64,000 bases of DNA from Achromobacter anxifer. Its GTDB lineage: Bacteria > Pseudomonadota > Gammaproteobacteria > Burkholderiales > Burkholderiaceae_B. The notes under the pieces were generated by a model. The model was not told the DNA's origin and did not search any database. It worked only from the letters and a program-made list of their open reading frames with translations. The stretch lies in contig NZ_CAHLAR010000007.1 of NCBI RefSeq assembly GCF_903652925.1, positions 62,001 to 126,000 on the forward strand, given 5' to 3'. A program made the position numbers and the translations under genes. Shown one piece after another: positions 44,696 through 53,500 of this stretch (position 1 is the first letter of the stretch; every line of letters starts with the position of its first letter).

Positions 44696-44721
44696 GTTTT
44701 TTTGCTTTGCTCGTTTCTGGC

Positions 44722-44760
44722 AAGGGCCGCCCTATTTGGGGCGGCCCTTCTTGTTTCTTT
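44722..44760 (+). terminator. Terminator of the M61 peptidase gene
   Basis: AAGGGCCGCCC, 6-base loop, GGGCGGCCCTT, a perfect 11-bp stem, followed by T-rich sequence, 27 bp after the stop. Confidence 0.9.
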
Positions 44761-44784
44761 TGACCGCCTGACGCGGCGGCCCGC

Positions 44785-44910
44785 CCGGTAGCGCGGGGCA
44801 ACGACTGCGGTCCGGAGCCTGCGCTCCGGACTTCCCCTGCGTCATCCTCGTCACCGCCTGCGACGGTTCCTTCGGATTCCCTTGGGCTTATCGACGCCCC
44901 GCGCTACCGG
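44785..44910. repeat. Intergenic element bounded by 15-bp inverted repeats
   Basis: CCGGTAGCGCGGGGC (44785-44799) and GCCCCGCGCTACCGG (44896-44910) are perfect inverted repeats 96 bp apart. Inside is a perfect hairpin GTCCGGAG-6-CTCCGGAC (44810-44831). It fills part of the 396-bp gene-free stretch 44696-45091. It could be a dispersed REP/MITE-like element or a structured RNA. The remaining sequence to 45091 shows only low-quality frames. Confidence 0.5.
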
Positions 44911-45091
44911 CCTGCCCGCCACACCCGGCTCCGCTGCTTGAATCTTCACGGACGCTGGGGCGAGTTGTGTACTTGGCATTCTTACCTCGGACTGGATGAT
45001 GCGGAGGATCTTGCGGGGCCCGCCCCAGGCCGGCCGCGCGGGCGGCCTTTTGGGGCTTACGCGGTGTCTTGCGTGTTGAGCGACTCCTCTC

Positions 45092-45973
45092 TCATTCATC
45101 CTTCATCTGCGCCGCCGTCTGCAAGAACGCATCCAGCGCGCGCCTGCGTCCCTGCCTGCGGGTCACGGCGTAGACCATGGCGCGGGCGATGTCGGCGGGC
45201 AAGGCGCAAATGGCGAGGCGGTCGGTGGCGTGGCGGCAGGTGGAGCGCGGGACCAGGGCCACGCCCAGGCCGGCGGCGACGAGCGCCAGTTGGGCGGGGA
45301 CTTCGGCGACGGTTTGGGCGGCTGACAGGGGCAGGCCGGCGCGGGCGCAGGTTTCGGCCAGGGTGCGGGCGAAGGCCGAGGTGTCCTGGCGCAGCATGAC
45401 GAAGGCTTCGCCGGCGAGGTCGCCGAGTTCCAGGCGCTTGCGGGCGGACAGGGGGTGGCCTTTGGGGAGCACGGCCACGACGGGGTCGGGCCATAGGGGC
45501 ATGGACTGCAGTTCCTCGTCGTCGACGGCGGTGCGCGAGATGCTGACGTCGATGCGGTGGCCGCGCAGCGCTTCCAGCTGCGCGGCCGGGTTCATTTCGT
45601 TGAGCAGGACGGAGACCTGGGGATGGGTGCCCTTGTAGCGGGCGATCAGGGCCGGCACGGGACCCATGAAGTGCGATCCGGACAGGCCGACCTCGATGCG
45701 ACCGGCCAGGCCCTGGTCCACGGCGCGGACGCGGACGGTGGCGTCCTTCAGGCTGGCGAGCAGCGCGCGCACGTCGTTCAGGAAGGCTTCGCCGGCCTCG
45801 GTCAGGGTCACGCGGCGGTTGTTGCGGTCGAACAGCTTGACCTCGAGTTCGCGCTCCAGCTGCGCGATCTGCAGGCTGAGCGGCGGCTGCGAGATGTGCA
45901 GGCGCGCCGCGGCCCGGGTGAAGTTCAGCTCTTCGGCCAGCACGGCGAAATAGCGGAGTTGGCGGATTTCCAT
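45092..45973 (-). CDS. LysR-type transcriptional regulator
   Basis: 293-residue regulator with HTH at about residues 3-60 (RQLRYFAVLAEELNFTRAAARLHISQPPLSLQI, LFDRNNRRVTLT), close to the CatR/CbnR-like subgroup by its N-terminus. The effector domain includes GLSGSHFMGPVPALI and VALVPRS. Divergent from the maleate isomerase gene with 237 bp between, so maleate or a related dicarboxylate catabolite is a likely signal; this is inferred from position only. Confidence 0.9.
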   Translation of the reverse strand: MEIRQLRYFAVLAEELNFTRAAARLHISQPPLSLQIAQLERELEVKLFDRNNRRVTLTEAGEAFLNDVRALLASLKDATVRVRAVDQGLAGRIEVGLSGSHFMGPVPALIARYKGTHPQVSVLLNEMNPAAQLEALRGHRIDVSISRTAVDDEELQSMPLWPDPVVAVLPKGHPLSARKRLELGDLAGEAFVMLRQDTSAFARTLAETCARAGLPLSAAQTVAEVPAQLALVAAGLGVALVPRSTCRHATDRLAICALPADIARAMVYAVTRRQGRRRALDAFLQTAAQMKDE

Positions 45974-46016
45974 GGCGGCCAGTTATTTGGGAAAGATATC
46001 AAACCAGATAAAAACT

Positions 46017-46030
46017 ATATTGGAAAATAT
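46017..46030. promoter_or_regulatory. AT-rich inverted repeat in the LysR/maleate-isomerase divergent region
   Basis: ATATT-4-AATAT in a locally AT-rich stretch 44 bp upstream of the LysR start. Short, so only a weak candidate for an operator or promoter region. Confidence 0.3.
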
Positions 46031-46210
46031 CGTTCCCCGCGACCAGAATAAGTCCTGCCGCCAGAGCACACGACAACATCCGGGGACCTGCCATGACACC
46101 GGCGCCCGCCGCCGCAGGCACTGCCACCGGCTGACATCCCGATTCCGAATTGCCGGCTTTCCGCGCTCCGCGGCGGGCCGGCCCCGTTACGCCTTTCGAG
46201 GAGCATCGCC

Positions 46211-46972
46211 ATGACCACTTCCCCCCGCGCCCTGCGCATCGGCCAGATCGTCCCCAGTTCCAATACCACCATGGAAACCGAGATCCCGGCCATGCTGCGC
46301 CTGCGCGAGACCATCGCGCCCGAGCGCTTCACCTTCCATTCCAGCCGCATGCGCATGAAGCAGGTGACGGCGGCGGAACTGGCCTCGATGGACCGCGAAT
46401 CGGACCGCTGCGCGCAGGAACTGTCCGATGCGCGCGTGGACGTGCTGGGCTATGCATGCCTGGTGGCGATCATGAGCCAGGGGCTGGGCTATCACCGCGT
46501 TTCGCAGGAACGCCTGCACCAGGCCACGGTGGACAACGGCGCGCCGGCGCCGGTGATCTCCAGCGCGGGCGCGCTGGTGGAAGGCCTGCACGCCATCGGC
46601 GCGCGCAAGGTCGCGATCCTGACGCCCTACATGAAGCCGCTGACCAAGCTGGTGGTGGACTACATCGAGAACGAAGGCATCGAGGTGCAGGACAGCGTGT
46701 CGCTGGAGATCGCCGACAACCTGAAGGTCGGCGCGCAGGACCCGATGGCGCCGGCCAGCCACGTCGACCGCCTGAACACGCGCGGCGTGGATGCGGTGGT
46801 GCTGTCCGCCTGCGTGCAGATGCCGTCGCTGGCGTCGATCCAGCCGGTGCAGGACCGCCTGGGTCTGCCGGTGGTGACCGCCGCCGCGGCCACGGTCTAC
46901 CGGATGCTGAAGGTGCTGGACCTGGAAGCGCGCGTGCCGAATGCGGGCGAGCTGCTGACGGGCAAGTACTGA
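46211..46972 (+). CDS. maiA: Maleate cis-trans isomerase
   Basis: Isomerises maleate to fumarate, for example at the end of nicotinate or gentisate-type catabolism; Asp/Glu racemase superfamily, cytoplasmic. The 253-residue protein has the N-terminal IGQIVPSSNTTMETEIP and two cysteines at the expected catalytic places, C83 in GYACLVAIMSQG and C201 in LSACVQMPS. Start preceded by GAGGAG. It is divergent from a LysR gene and convergent on the AmiR gene. No other nicotinate-pathway genes are in the window, so it may act on exogenous maleate. Arylmalonate decarboxylase is a less likely alternative. Confidence 0.82.
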   Translation: MTTSPRALRIGQIVPSSNTTMETEIPAMLRLRETIAPERFTFHSSRMRMKQVTAAELASMDRESDRCAQELSDARVDVLGYACLVAIMSQGLGYHRVSQERLHQATVDNGAPAPVISSAGALVEGLHAIGARKVAILTPYMKPLTKLVVDYIENEGIEVQDSVSLEIADNLKVGAQDPMAPASHVDRLNTRGVDAVVLSACVQMPSLASIQPVQDRLGLPVVTAAAATVYRMLKVLDLEARVPNAGELLTGKY

Positions 46973-46994
46973 GCCTGCCCGTTCCAGGCGCGTC

Positions 46995-47624
46995 CTACTT
47001 TCCCAAGGACAGGATCTCGTTGGCGTTGACGATGGCGCCGGCGATCTCCTCGGTGGTGACGCGCTTGTTCATGGCCTGCTCGCGGATCAGGTCGTAGGCC
47101 TGGTCCTCGGTGACGTTGCGCGTGCGCATGAGGATGCTCTTGGCCTCCGCGATGCGGCGCACGCCCAGCAGCTTGCCTTCGAGCTTGCGCAAACGCCTGG
47201 CGTGCGACTTGATGTCGTCGTAGACCTGGCGCGCCACCACCAGCGACGACAGCAGGCCGAATGAGCGCACGGGCGAAGGCAGCACCGCTTTCGCCCCGAT
47301 ACGCAGCACCGCCTCGACGATGGTCGGATTCTCGTAGGTGACGATGGCGATCACCATGGGCGCGTCTTCGCTCTTGGCCCACTCGAAGCCCAGGTCAATC
47401 ACGTCCGGGCGCACGGCCAGGAACACGGCGTCCAGCCCTTCGGGCAAGGTCGGCGCCGGAGGCCAGAAGGTCTGCACCTGGCAGCCGATCCGCTGCAATT
47501 GCTGCGTCAACTGGCGGCCATCGGCATCGTCGGGATGGTAGACGGCGATCCGCAGCGTGCGCAGGTCCTTGAGCAGGGAAGGCGTTGCGCGCACCGCGCG
47601 CTGGCGGCTGGCGGGCTCCCCCAT
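46995..47624 (-). CDS. amiR: AmiR-type ANTAR antiterminator
   Basis: RNA-binding antitermination regulator, 209 residues. The N-terminal half is a pseudo-receiver (RTLRIAVYHPDDADGRQLTQQL, then VFLAVRPDVIDLGF) without a proper phosphorylation site, as in Pseudomonas AmiR. A coiled-coil linker (HARRLRKLEGKLLGVRRI) leads to the ANTAR domain (about residues 150-205): IAEAKSILMRTRNVTEDQAYDLIREQAM and VTTEEIAGAIVNANEIL. Its ATG overlaps the amiC stop (ATGA), so sensor and effector are made together, as expected for a complex in which AmiC holds AmiR inactive until amide binds. Last gene of the amide operon; its likely RNA target is the leader at 57721-57787. Confidence 0.9.
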   Translation of the reverse strand: MGEPASRQRAVRATPSLLKDLRTLRIAVYHPDDADGRQLTQQLQRIGCQVQTFWPPAPTLPEGLDAVFLAVRPDVIDLGFEWAKSEDAPMVIAIVTYENPTIVEAVLRIGAKAVLPSPVRSFGLLSSLVVARQVYDDIKSHARRLRKLEGKLLGVRRIAEAKSILMRTRNVTEDQAYDLIREQAMNKRVTTEEIAGAIVNANEILSLGK

Positions 47625-48778
47625 CAGATCTCCAGCGAGCTCAGGGTGGCCGTCCAGTCGCCGAGCGAATGGGTGACCAGGTACGGATCGGGATGCACCG
47701 GCCGGGTGGCCTCGCGCACGATGGTGAACTGGCCTTTGGCATTGACCCGGCCGACGCGGGGATACAGGCAGGTGTGGTGGTTGGTGGGGTCGATGCGCAC
47801 ACGGCCCTGGGGCGCCTGGAATTCGCTCTGCAGCACGCGCGGCAGGATCTGGGCGATCTCGTCGGTGCCGGTGTCGCGGAAGGCGTTGGCGAAGATGTGC
47901 ATCTGGAAGTACGCCGCCTCCCAGCACAGGTTGGGCACGCAATCGTGGCCGAAGCGCCGCCGCAACCGCTCCAGGCAGCGCCGGTTGATGTCGGAATCAA
48001 TGGACTGGAAGTAAGGCGCGGACGTGAAATGTCCGGCAGCCACCTCGGGCTCCATCTGCGAGATTTCCGCCTCCGAGGTCGTGAGACTGGCGATCGGCAT
48101 GGTCTTGGGGTCGAAGCCCGCATCCGCGTAGGCGCGGTACAGGCAGGCCGTGGAATTCCCCACGACCGTGGAAAAGATGAAGTCGGGACGCTTGTTGCGG
48201 ATATCGTCCAGGATCTCGCGATAGTCGCGTTCGGTGGCCGTAAGCGGCACGTAGCGCTCGCCCAGCTTGGCGCTGTCCTGGCGCTGCAGCACCAGCTCGC
48301 GCATGATGCGGTTGGACTCGTAGGGATAGATGTAGTCCGAGCCGATCAGGTAGACCCGGGCGCCGAAGTTGGCAGTCATGAACTCGGCCAGCTGCACGCT
48401 GTTCTGGTTCGGCGCGGCGCCGGTGTAGATGATGTTGTTCGAGAACTCGAACCCTTCATACAGCGTCGGATAGAACAGCAGCCGGTTCCACTTTTCCACC
48501 ACCGGCAGCACCGCCTTGCGGCTGCTGGACATGTAGCAGCCGAATATGACATTCACGCGGTCTTGCGTGATCAGCCTTTCCGCCAGCACGCTGTAGGTGG
48601 CGGGATCCGATCTCGGGTCGTAGCGCACGGGCACGATCTCCCGTCCGTCGACCCCGCCCGCCTCGTTGATCTCGTCGATGGCCAGCAAGGTGCCATGCAA
48701 CTGCGACCGGCCTATGGTCGATGTCGCGCCTGTCTCGGAAAACAGCACGCCTACGCGGATTGGATCTTTGTTTGCCAT
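47624..48778 (-). CDS. amiC: AmiC-type amide sensor, negative regulator of AmiR
   Basis: Cytoplasmic periplasmic-binding-fold protein, 384 residues, almost the length of Pseudomonas AmiC. It starts MANKDPIRVGVLFSETGATS with no signal peptide, unlike the transporter binding protein at 56318 to which it is clearly related (shared FGCYMSSSRKAVLPV, GSDYIYPYESNRI and NHHTCLYPRVGR). Known AmiC binds short-chain amides and releases AmiR. Start chosen at the ATG at 48778. The 97 bp upstream, after the VWA gene stop, contain a small GTCCGC-4-GCGGAC hairpin (48788-48803) ending 9 bases before the ATG, and no obvious promoter. Confidence 0.9.
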   Translation of the reverse strand: MANKDPIRVGVLFSETGATSTIGRSQLHGTLLAIDEINEAGGVDGREIVPVRYDPRSDPATYSVLAERLITQDRVNVIFGCYMSSSRKAVLPVVEKWNRLLFYPTLYEGFEFSNNIIYTGAAPNQNSVQLAEFMTANFGARVYLIGSDYIYPYESNRIMRELVLQRQDSAKLGERYVPLTATERDYREILDDIRNKRPDFIFSTVVGNSTACLYRAYADAGFDPKTMPIASLTTSEAEISQMEPEVAAGHFTSAPYFQSIDSDINRRCLERLRRRFGHDCVPNLCWEAAYFQMHIFANAFRDTGTDEIAQILPRVLQSEFQAPQGRVRIDPTNHHTCLYPRVGRVNAKGQFTIVREATRPVHPDPYLVTHSLGDWTATLSSLEI

Positions 48779-48875
48779 GATCGAGACGTCCGCTGCCGCG
48801 GACATCCATCCTTTTTCGAGTTCAACAGTTTCAGCACAGCCGCAGCCGCCGTCAACACGAGGATTCCTGGGGTCA

Positions 48876-50864
48876 TCACAGCACCGTCCGGGCGTAGGCG
48901 CGGACCAGCGCCTGCGGCAACGCCGCCGGGTTCGTCACGATCCGGTAACCGCGGAAACCGAACATGGCACGCAGCTGCGGTTCCGCCTTGGCGTCCAGCG
49001 CGACGCAGTGCACGCGCACGCCGCGCCCGCGCAGTGCCAGCACCGCCTCGCGCGCGTCGTCCACCAGATAGCGCGGATCGTGCGCATCCACGTCCGACGG
49101 TTCGCCATCGGTCACGACGATGATGGCGCGCCGCTCAAGCGGCGCAGCCTGCGCCAACGCGCCCGCATGCCGCAGCGCCGCGCCCAGGCGCGTCGAATAG
49201 CGGGCCTGGGCCGCGCCAATGCGGGCCAGCGCCGCCGCCGTTGGCCGCCCGCCGGCATCCAGTAGGCGGTAGTAGTGCACCGCAGTCCGCGTGTCGGAGC
49301 AGAACCCGTGCACCGCAATCCGGTCTTGCGCGCCGGGAACCGCCTGCGCCAGCAGCATCGCGGCCTGTTTCTCCAGGTCCAGCACGGTGGCTGCGCCGTC
49401 GGGCGTGCGGTCGTTGGCCGAGGCCGACAGGTCCAGCAGCACCAGCGTGCTGCTGGAACAAGGCTGGCTGCCTGGCCGCATGAAGTAGCGCGCGTCCGGC
49501 GCCAGATCGAGGCGGCGGTCGATCAATACCTCGATCGCCGCGTTCAGGTCGATGTCATCTCCTTCCCATTGCCGCCTCAGGCGCCGCGCCCGGCTGAACC
49601 GGCGCGACTGCGGCAGGGCCAGACGCTGCGGGGCGGCGGCGGAGGCTTGCGGCGCACTCTCGCTCCAGCCGGGCAACCTCTCGATCACGGTGCACCAGTC
49701 CGGCCGGCTGCGGCCCAGCTTGTAATCCCATTCGGGGTAGCGGTAGCGTCCCAGTTCCGTTTCGCTGGCGGCTTGCCCGGGATCATCCTGGCCATCCATC
49801 CGGGCGTCGGGCGGCTGGGGCGATACGCCTTGCGATCCCAGCGCAAGTTCGGGAGGCGGATCGGCGGCTTCGCCGTAGTCCCACAGATAGGCGTTGTCGT
49901 CGCGGTACGGGACGGGCACAGCGTACTGCTGCGGATTGAAGCGCACCCGCATCTGCCCCAGGTCGTTCGCCAGCACCGAGGCCAGGCGGCGAAAAGCCGC
50001 CGTGTCGCGCAGGTCGGTGGCCTGCGCCTCGAACAAGGCCCGCGCCTTGTTCACCCAGTGGTTGTCATCGCGCAGCGACGGGTCCATCAGCAAGCGGCTC
50101 ATGCGCTGGATCAGCGCCGCGAATCCCAGGTCCGCGGGATCGGGCGGCGGCGGCACGAAAGGCAGGAACCAGCGGCGCACGCCGGGATAGTCGGCCGCCA
50201 GCAGCCGCTCCACCCGCGCATCCTCGATGGCGGACACCACCGCCACGCCCATGGGCTTCAGGCTCAGGACCGGCTGCGCAGCCGGCGAATAGCGCAGGTG
50301 GGCGGCGGCATGCGCCACCGCCGCGAGGTACAGCGTCCAGCGGTCGGCGCCATCCAGCACGGTGTAGCTGTCCGGCAGCAGCAGGTGCGAAGGCCCCAGG
50401 ATGGGACGCGAAGGCGGGCCGTCGAGTTCGGGGCGGCGCAAAGGCTCGACCGTCATCCCCCGGCCCGAAAGGCCGCACAACAGCCACGACAGCCTGGCCT
50501 GCGCGGCTTCCACATCCTGCGCGCCGGCTTCGCCGTGCAAGGCCTCGCGCGCATAGGCGTCACGCAGCTGGAAATAGGCGCGCTGCAACGCCGGCTGACG
50601 CTCGTAGCGCCGCAGGCCCGCCAGCATCCAGCGTCCCAGCCCCCCGGCCGTCAGCCGCGCCATCAGCTGGTCCAGCCGGTCCGCCACGGCCAGCGCGCAC
50701 TCGGCGTCCTCGCCGCGCAGCGCCTCGATCCAGCGCCGCGCCTCGGCGGCCTGGTCCTCGCCGCTGCGTGCGGCCAGACGGCGCAGCTTGTCGTCCAGCG
50801 TGTCTTCCAGGCGCCTGCCGGCGCCGGCCCCCTCTCCCGCGGACACGATGGCTCGCATGTTCAT
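48876..50864 (-). CDS. CbbO/NorD-type VWA domain protein
   Basis: 662-residue partner of the AAA+ protein encoded just upstream. The C-terminal von Willebrand A domain (about residues 470-660) has a complete MIDAS start DLSAS (478-482) and a VVTDGEPSDVD strand. The middle carries the family hallmark YPEWDYKLGRSRPDW (about 376-390). The N-terminal 300 residues are helical. In the known CbbQO and NorQD pairs the VWA subunit recognises the target enzyme through a metal-dependent contact and the AAA+ ring remodels it. Start overlaps the AAA+ stop (ATGA). Its location after amiE suggests the target is the amidase or the transporter; this is inference. Confidence 0.85.
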   Translation of the reverse strand: MNMRAIVSAGEGAGAGRRLEDTLDDKLRRLAARSGEDQAAEARRWIEALRGEDAECALAVADRLDQLMARLTAGGLGRWMLAGLRRYERQPALQRAYFQLRDAYAREALHGEAGAQDVEAAQARLSWLLCGLSGRGMTVEPLRRPELDGPPSRPILGPSHLLLPDSYTVLDGADRWTLYLAAVAHAAAHLRYSPAAQPVLSLKPMGVAVVSAIEDARVERLLAADYPGVRRWFLPFVPPPPDPADLGFAALIQRMSRLLMDPSLRDDNHWVNKARALFEAQATDLRDTAAFRRLASVLANDLGQMRVRFNPQQYAVPVPYRDDNAYLWDYGEAADPPPELALGSQGVSPQPPDARMDGQDDPGQAASETELGRYRYPEWDYKLGRSRPDWCTVIERLPGWSESAPQASAAAPQRLALPQSRRFSRARRLRRQWEGDDIDLNAAIEVLIDRRLDLAPDARYFMRPGSQPCSSSTLVLLDLSASANDRTPDGAATVLDLEKQAAMLLAQAVPGAQDRIAVHGFCSDTRTAVHYYRLLDAGGRPTAAALARIGAAQARYSTRLGAALRHAGALAQAAPLERRAIIVVTDGEPSDVDAHDPRYLVDDAREAVLALRGRGVRVHCVALDAKAEPQLRAMFGFRGYRIVTNPAALPQALVRAYARTVL

Positions 50865-51667
50865 TCCAGATTCGCGTCGACCAGCGCGCGCAGCGCCGCC
50901 GCCATGTCCGGATCGTCGGTCAGCGCGCGGGTCATCGTCATGTCGCAGCTGTCGGCGGGGCTGACGCCATCGCGGATCAGGATGCCGGCATAGATCAGCA
51001 TGCGGGTGGACACGCCCTCGTCCAGCCCGTGGCGCTTGAGTTCGCGCGAACTGTGGGCGATGCGCACCAGGCGGCTGGCCAGCCCGGCATCGATGCCGGC
51101 CTCGTGCGCCACGATCTCGGCCTCGCGCTCCGGCTCCGGGTAATCGAAATCCAGGGCCACGAAGCGCTGCCGCGTAGACGGCTTGAGATCCTTGGCGCTG
51201 CTCTGGTAGCCCGGGTTGTAGGACACCACCAGCTGGAAATCGGGATGGGCGCGCACCACCTCGCCCTTCTTGTCCAGCGGCAGGATGCGCCGCGCGTCGG
51301 TCAGCGGATGGATGACCACCGTCGTATCCTGGCGCGCCTCGACGACCTCGTCCAGGTAGCAGATGCCACCATGGCGCACGGCCAGCGTCAGGGGACCGTC
51401 ATGCCAGGCGGTGCCGTCGGCGTCCAGCAGGTAGCGGCCCACCAGATCGGACGCGGTCATGTCCTCGTTGCAAGCCAGCGTGACCAGCGGACGGCCCAGT
51501 TTCCAGGCCATGTATTCCACGAACCGCGTCTTGCCGCAGCCGGTAGGGCCCTTCAGGATCATGGGCAGGCGATGCGCGTACGCATGCTCGTACAGCGCGG
51601 TTTCCCGTCCCGTGGGGCGGTAGAAGGGTTCTTGCGCAATCCGGTAGGTATCGAGCGTAGACGGCAC
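50861..51667 (-). CDS. CbbQ/NorQ-type MoxR AAA+ ATPase
   Basis: 268-residue ATPase with Walker A GPTGCGKT (40-47), the subgroup motif CNEDMTASDLVGRYL (about 66-80), Walker B ICYLDEV (102-108), the NPGYQSSAKDLKPSTRQRF sensor/arginine-finger stretch and a short C-terminal lid. This is the CbbQ/NirQ/NorQ branch of MoxR ATPases, used to activate or load cofactors into partner enzymes. GTG start at 51667, 8 bases after AAGGA. It plays the positional role of amiB in the Pseudomonas ami operon, which also encodes an ATPase; whether AmiB there is orthologous cannot be settled by eye, so I leave the symbol blank. Confidence 0.87.
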   Translation of the reverse strand: MPSTLDTYRIAQEPFYRPTGRETALYEHAYAHRLPMILKGPTGCGKTRFVEYMAWKLGRPLVTLACNEDMTASDLVGRYLLDADGTAWHDGPLTLAVRHGGICYLDEVVEARQDTTVVIHPLTDARRILPLDKKGEVVRAHPDFQLVVSYNPGYQSSAKDLKPSTRQRFVALDFDYPEPEREAEIVAHEAGIDAGLASRLVRIAHSSRELKRHGLDEGVSTRMLIYAGILIRDGVSPADSCDMTMTRALTDDPDMAAALRALVDANLE

Positions 51668-51689
51668 GGTTCATGTCCTTGGGAAGCTG

Positions 51690-51712
51690 CCGTCCGGCGC
51701 CTGGCCGGACGG
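51690..51712 (-). other. Intercistronic hairpin between amiE and the AAA+ gene
   Basis: CCGTCCGG (51690-51697), 7-base loop, CCGGACGG (51705-51712): perfect 8-bp stem in the 67-bp gap. No T run follows, so it is more likely an mRNA-stabilising or processing element that protects the upstream amidase message than a terminator. Confidence 0.6.
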
Positions 51713-51734
51713 ACGGGATGGGCGGCGGCCGCCC

Positions 51735-52772
51735 TCAGCGGTGCTTGGCGGCCTCGTTCGGGATGCCTTCCATCGGGCACTCCGGCGTTCCCACCGTGGA
51801 CCGGGTGAAGGATTCGACCATCTTGCGCGTGCCCTCCGGGTCGTTGATCCAGTTGGCGTAGAAGTTGTACGGGCAGGCGGCGACGCCGGTCGCTTCCTCG
51901 CCGGAATTGATCTTGCCGGTGTAGCCGCGGTGCACCAGCTTGAAGAGGTGGTTCTGCGACTGCATGTTCTTGCGCGCGTCGCGGATCAGGCTGGTGGACA
52001 GCTCGGCGTACTGCACGCCCATGTCTTCCTCGCCGCATTCGCCCAGGGTGCGGCCGTCGAAACCGATGATGGCCGAGTGGCCGAAGTAGGAATACACTCC
52101 ATCGAAGCCCGCGGCGTTGGCCACCGCCACGTAGACGTTGTTCATCCAGGCCATGGCCTTGGACACCATGACCTGCTGGTCCTTGGCGGGGTACATGTAG
52201 CCCTGGCAGCGCACGATGAGCTCCGCGCCGCGCATGGCGCAATCGCGCCAGATCTCGGGGTAGTTGCCATCGTCGCAGATGATGAGGCTGATCTTCAGGC
52301 CCTTGGGTCCTTCCGACACATAGGTGCAATCGCCGGGGTACCAGCCTTCGATGGGCACCCAGGGCATGATCTTGCGGTACTTCTGCACGATCTCGCCCTT
52401 GTTGTTCATCAGGATGAGCGTGTTGTAGGGCGCCTTGTTCGGGTGTTCCTCGTGACGCTCGCCCGTCAGCGAGAACACGCCCCAGACGTTGGCCTTGCGG
52501 CAGGCGTCTGCGAACACCGCGGTTTCCTCGCCCGGTATGGCCGACGCGGTCTCATACATTTCCTTGGCGTCGTACATGATGCCGTGGGTGGAGTACTCGG
52601 GGAAGATGACCAGGTCCATGCCGGGCAGGCCGCGCTTCATGCCCACGACCATGTCGGCGATCTTGCGGGCATTCTCCATCACCTCCGCGCGGGTATGCAG
52701 CCGCGGCATCTTGTAGTTCACGACGGCCACGCCCACGCAATCGTTGCTGCTGGAGATATCTCCGTGTCTCAT
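51735..52772 (-). CDS. amiE: Aliphatic amidase
   Basis: Hydrolyses short aliphatic amides (acetamide, propionamide) to the acid and ammonia; nitrilase superfamily, cytoplasmic. The 345-residue protein begins [20 protein letters not shown], essentially the Pseudomonas AmiE N-terminus, and has the catalytic set at the standard numbers: E59 (FPEYS), K134 (KYRKI), E142 and C166 ([10 protein letters not shown]). Ribosome site GAGGAG. It follows the transporter genes by 25 bp and precedes the AAA+/VWA pair. No amiS channel gene is present; the ABC transporter appears to replace it. Formamidase AmiF is related but less similar at the N-terminus. Confidence 0.95.
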   Translation of the reverse strand: MRHGDISSSNDCVGVAVVNYKMPRLHTRAEVMENARKIADMVVGMKRGLPGMDLVIFPEYSTHGIMYDAKEMYETASAIPGEETAVFADACRKANVWGVFSLTGERHEEHPNKAPYNTLILMNNKGEIVQKYRKIMPWVPIEGWYPGDCTYVSEGPKGLKISLIICDDGNYPEIWRDCAMRGAELIVRCQGYMYPAKDQQVMVSKAMAWMNNVYVAVANAAGFDGVYSYFGHSAIIGFDGRTLGECGEEDMGVQYAELSTSLIRDARKNMQSQNHLFKLVHRGYTGKINSGEEATGVAACPYNFYANWINDPEGTRKMVESFTRSTVGTPECPMEGIPNEAAKHR

Positions 52773-52797
52773 GACAATGCTCCTCGGTGGATGACGG

Positions 52798-53487
52798 TCA
52801 TACCGTCAGGAAAGATCTGACCTTGTCCTGGTCCAGGTTCTCGCGGCAGGCTTCGTGCACGATGCGGCCCCGGTCTATCACCAGGAACCGGTCGGCCAGG
52901 TCCAGCGCGAAGCCCAGCATCTGCTCGGACACGACGATCGCGAAGCCGCGTTCCTCGCGCAGCGCGTTCAGCACGCGCGCGATGTCCTTGATGATGGAAG
53001 GCTGTATGCCCTCGGTCGGCTCGTCCAGTATCAGCACGCGCGGATCGGAAATCAGCGCCCGGGCGATCGCCAGCTGCTGCTGCTGCCCGCCGGACAGGTT
53101 GCCGCCCTTGCGCCGGCGCATCTCGTGCAGCACGGGAAAAAACCGGTACAGGTACTCGGGAACGGCCTTCAGTCCGCTGCGCTCGGCGCCGGTCAGGATG
53201 TTCTGTTCCACCGTCAGGAACGGGAAGATCATGCGGCCCTGCGGCACAAACGCCAGGCCGTTGCGCACGCGCTGGTAGCTTTCCATGCCCGCCAGTTCGA
53301 CGCCGTCCAGGCGGATGCTGCCCGAGCCCGAGCGCAGCATGCCGATCAAGGCCTTGAGCAAGGTGGTCTTGCCCATGCCGTTGCGGCCCATGATGGCCAC
53401 GGATTCGCGCGGCGCCACCTCGAAGCACACATCGTGGACCACGTGGGACTCCCCGTAACTGACGTTCAGCTTGTCGATCCGGAACAC
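52798..53487 (-). CDS. Amide/urea-type ABC transporter ATP-binding protein (UrtE-like)
   Basis: ATPase subunit, 229 residues, LivF/UrtE class. Walker A GRNGMGKT, signature [15 protein letters not shown], Walker [17 protein letters not shown]. The run of glutamines in the signature and the PTEGIQPS form are usual for urea-transport UrtE proteins. Follows the UrtD-like gene by 13 bp and precedes amiE by 25 bp. Confidence 0.88.
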   Translation of the reverse strand: MFRIDKLNVSYGESHVVHDVCFEVAPRESVAIMGRNGMGKTTLLKALIGMLRSGSGSIRLDGVELAGMESYQRVRNGLAFVPQGRMIFPFLTVEQNILTGAERSGLKAVPEYLYRFFPVLHEMRRRKGGNLSGGQQQQLAIARALISDPRVLILDEPTEGIQPSIIKDIARVLNALREERGFAIVVSEQMLGFALDLADRFLVIDRGRIVHEACRENLDQDKVRSFLTV

Positions 53488-53500
53488 GGCGCTTCCTCCT

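Noticed and set aside
44851-45099. 82-codon open frame on the minus strand in the gene-free stretch
   Set aside because: Arg/Pro-rich, no ribosome site, crosses the start of the inverted-repeat element region and overlaps the LysR stop; typical GC-rich chance frame.
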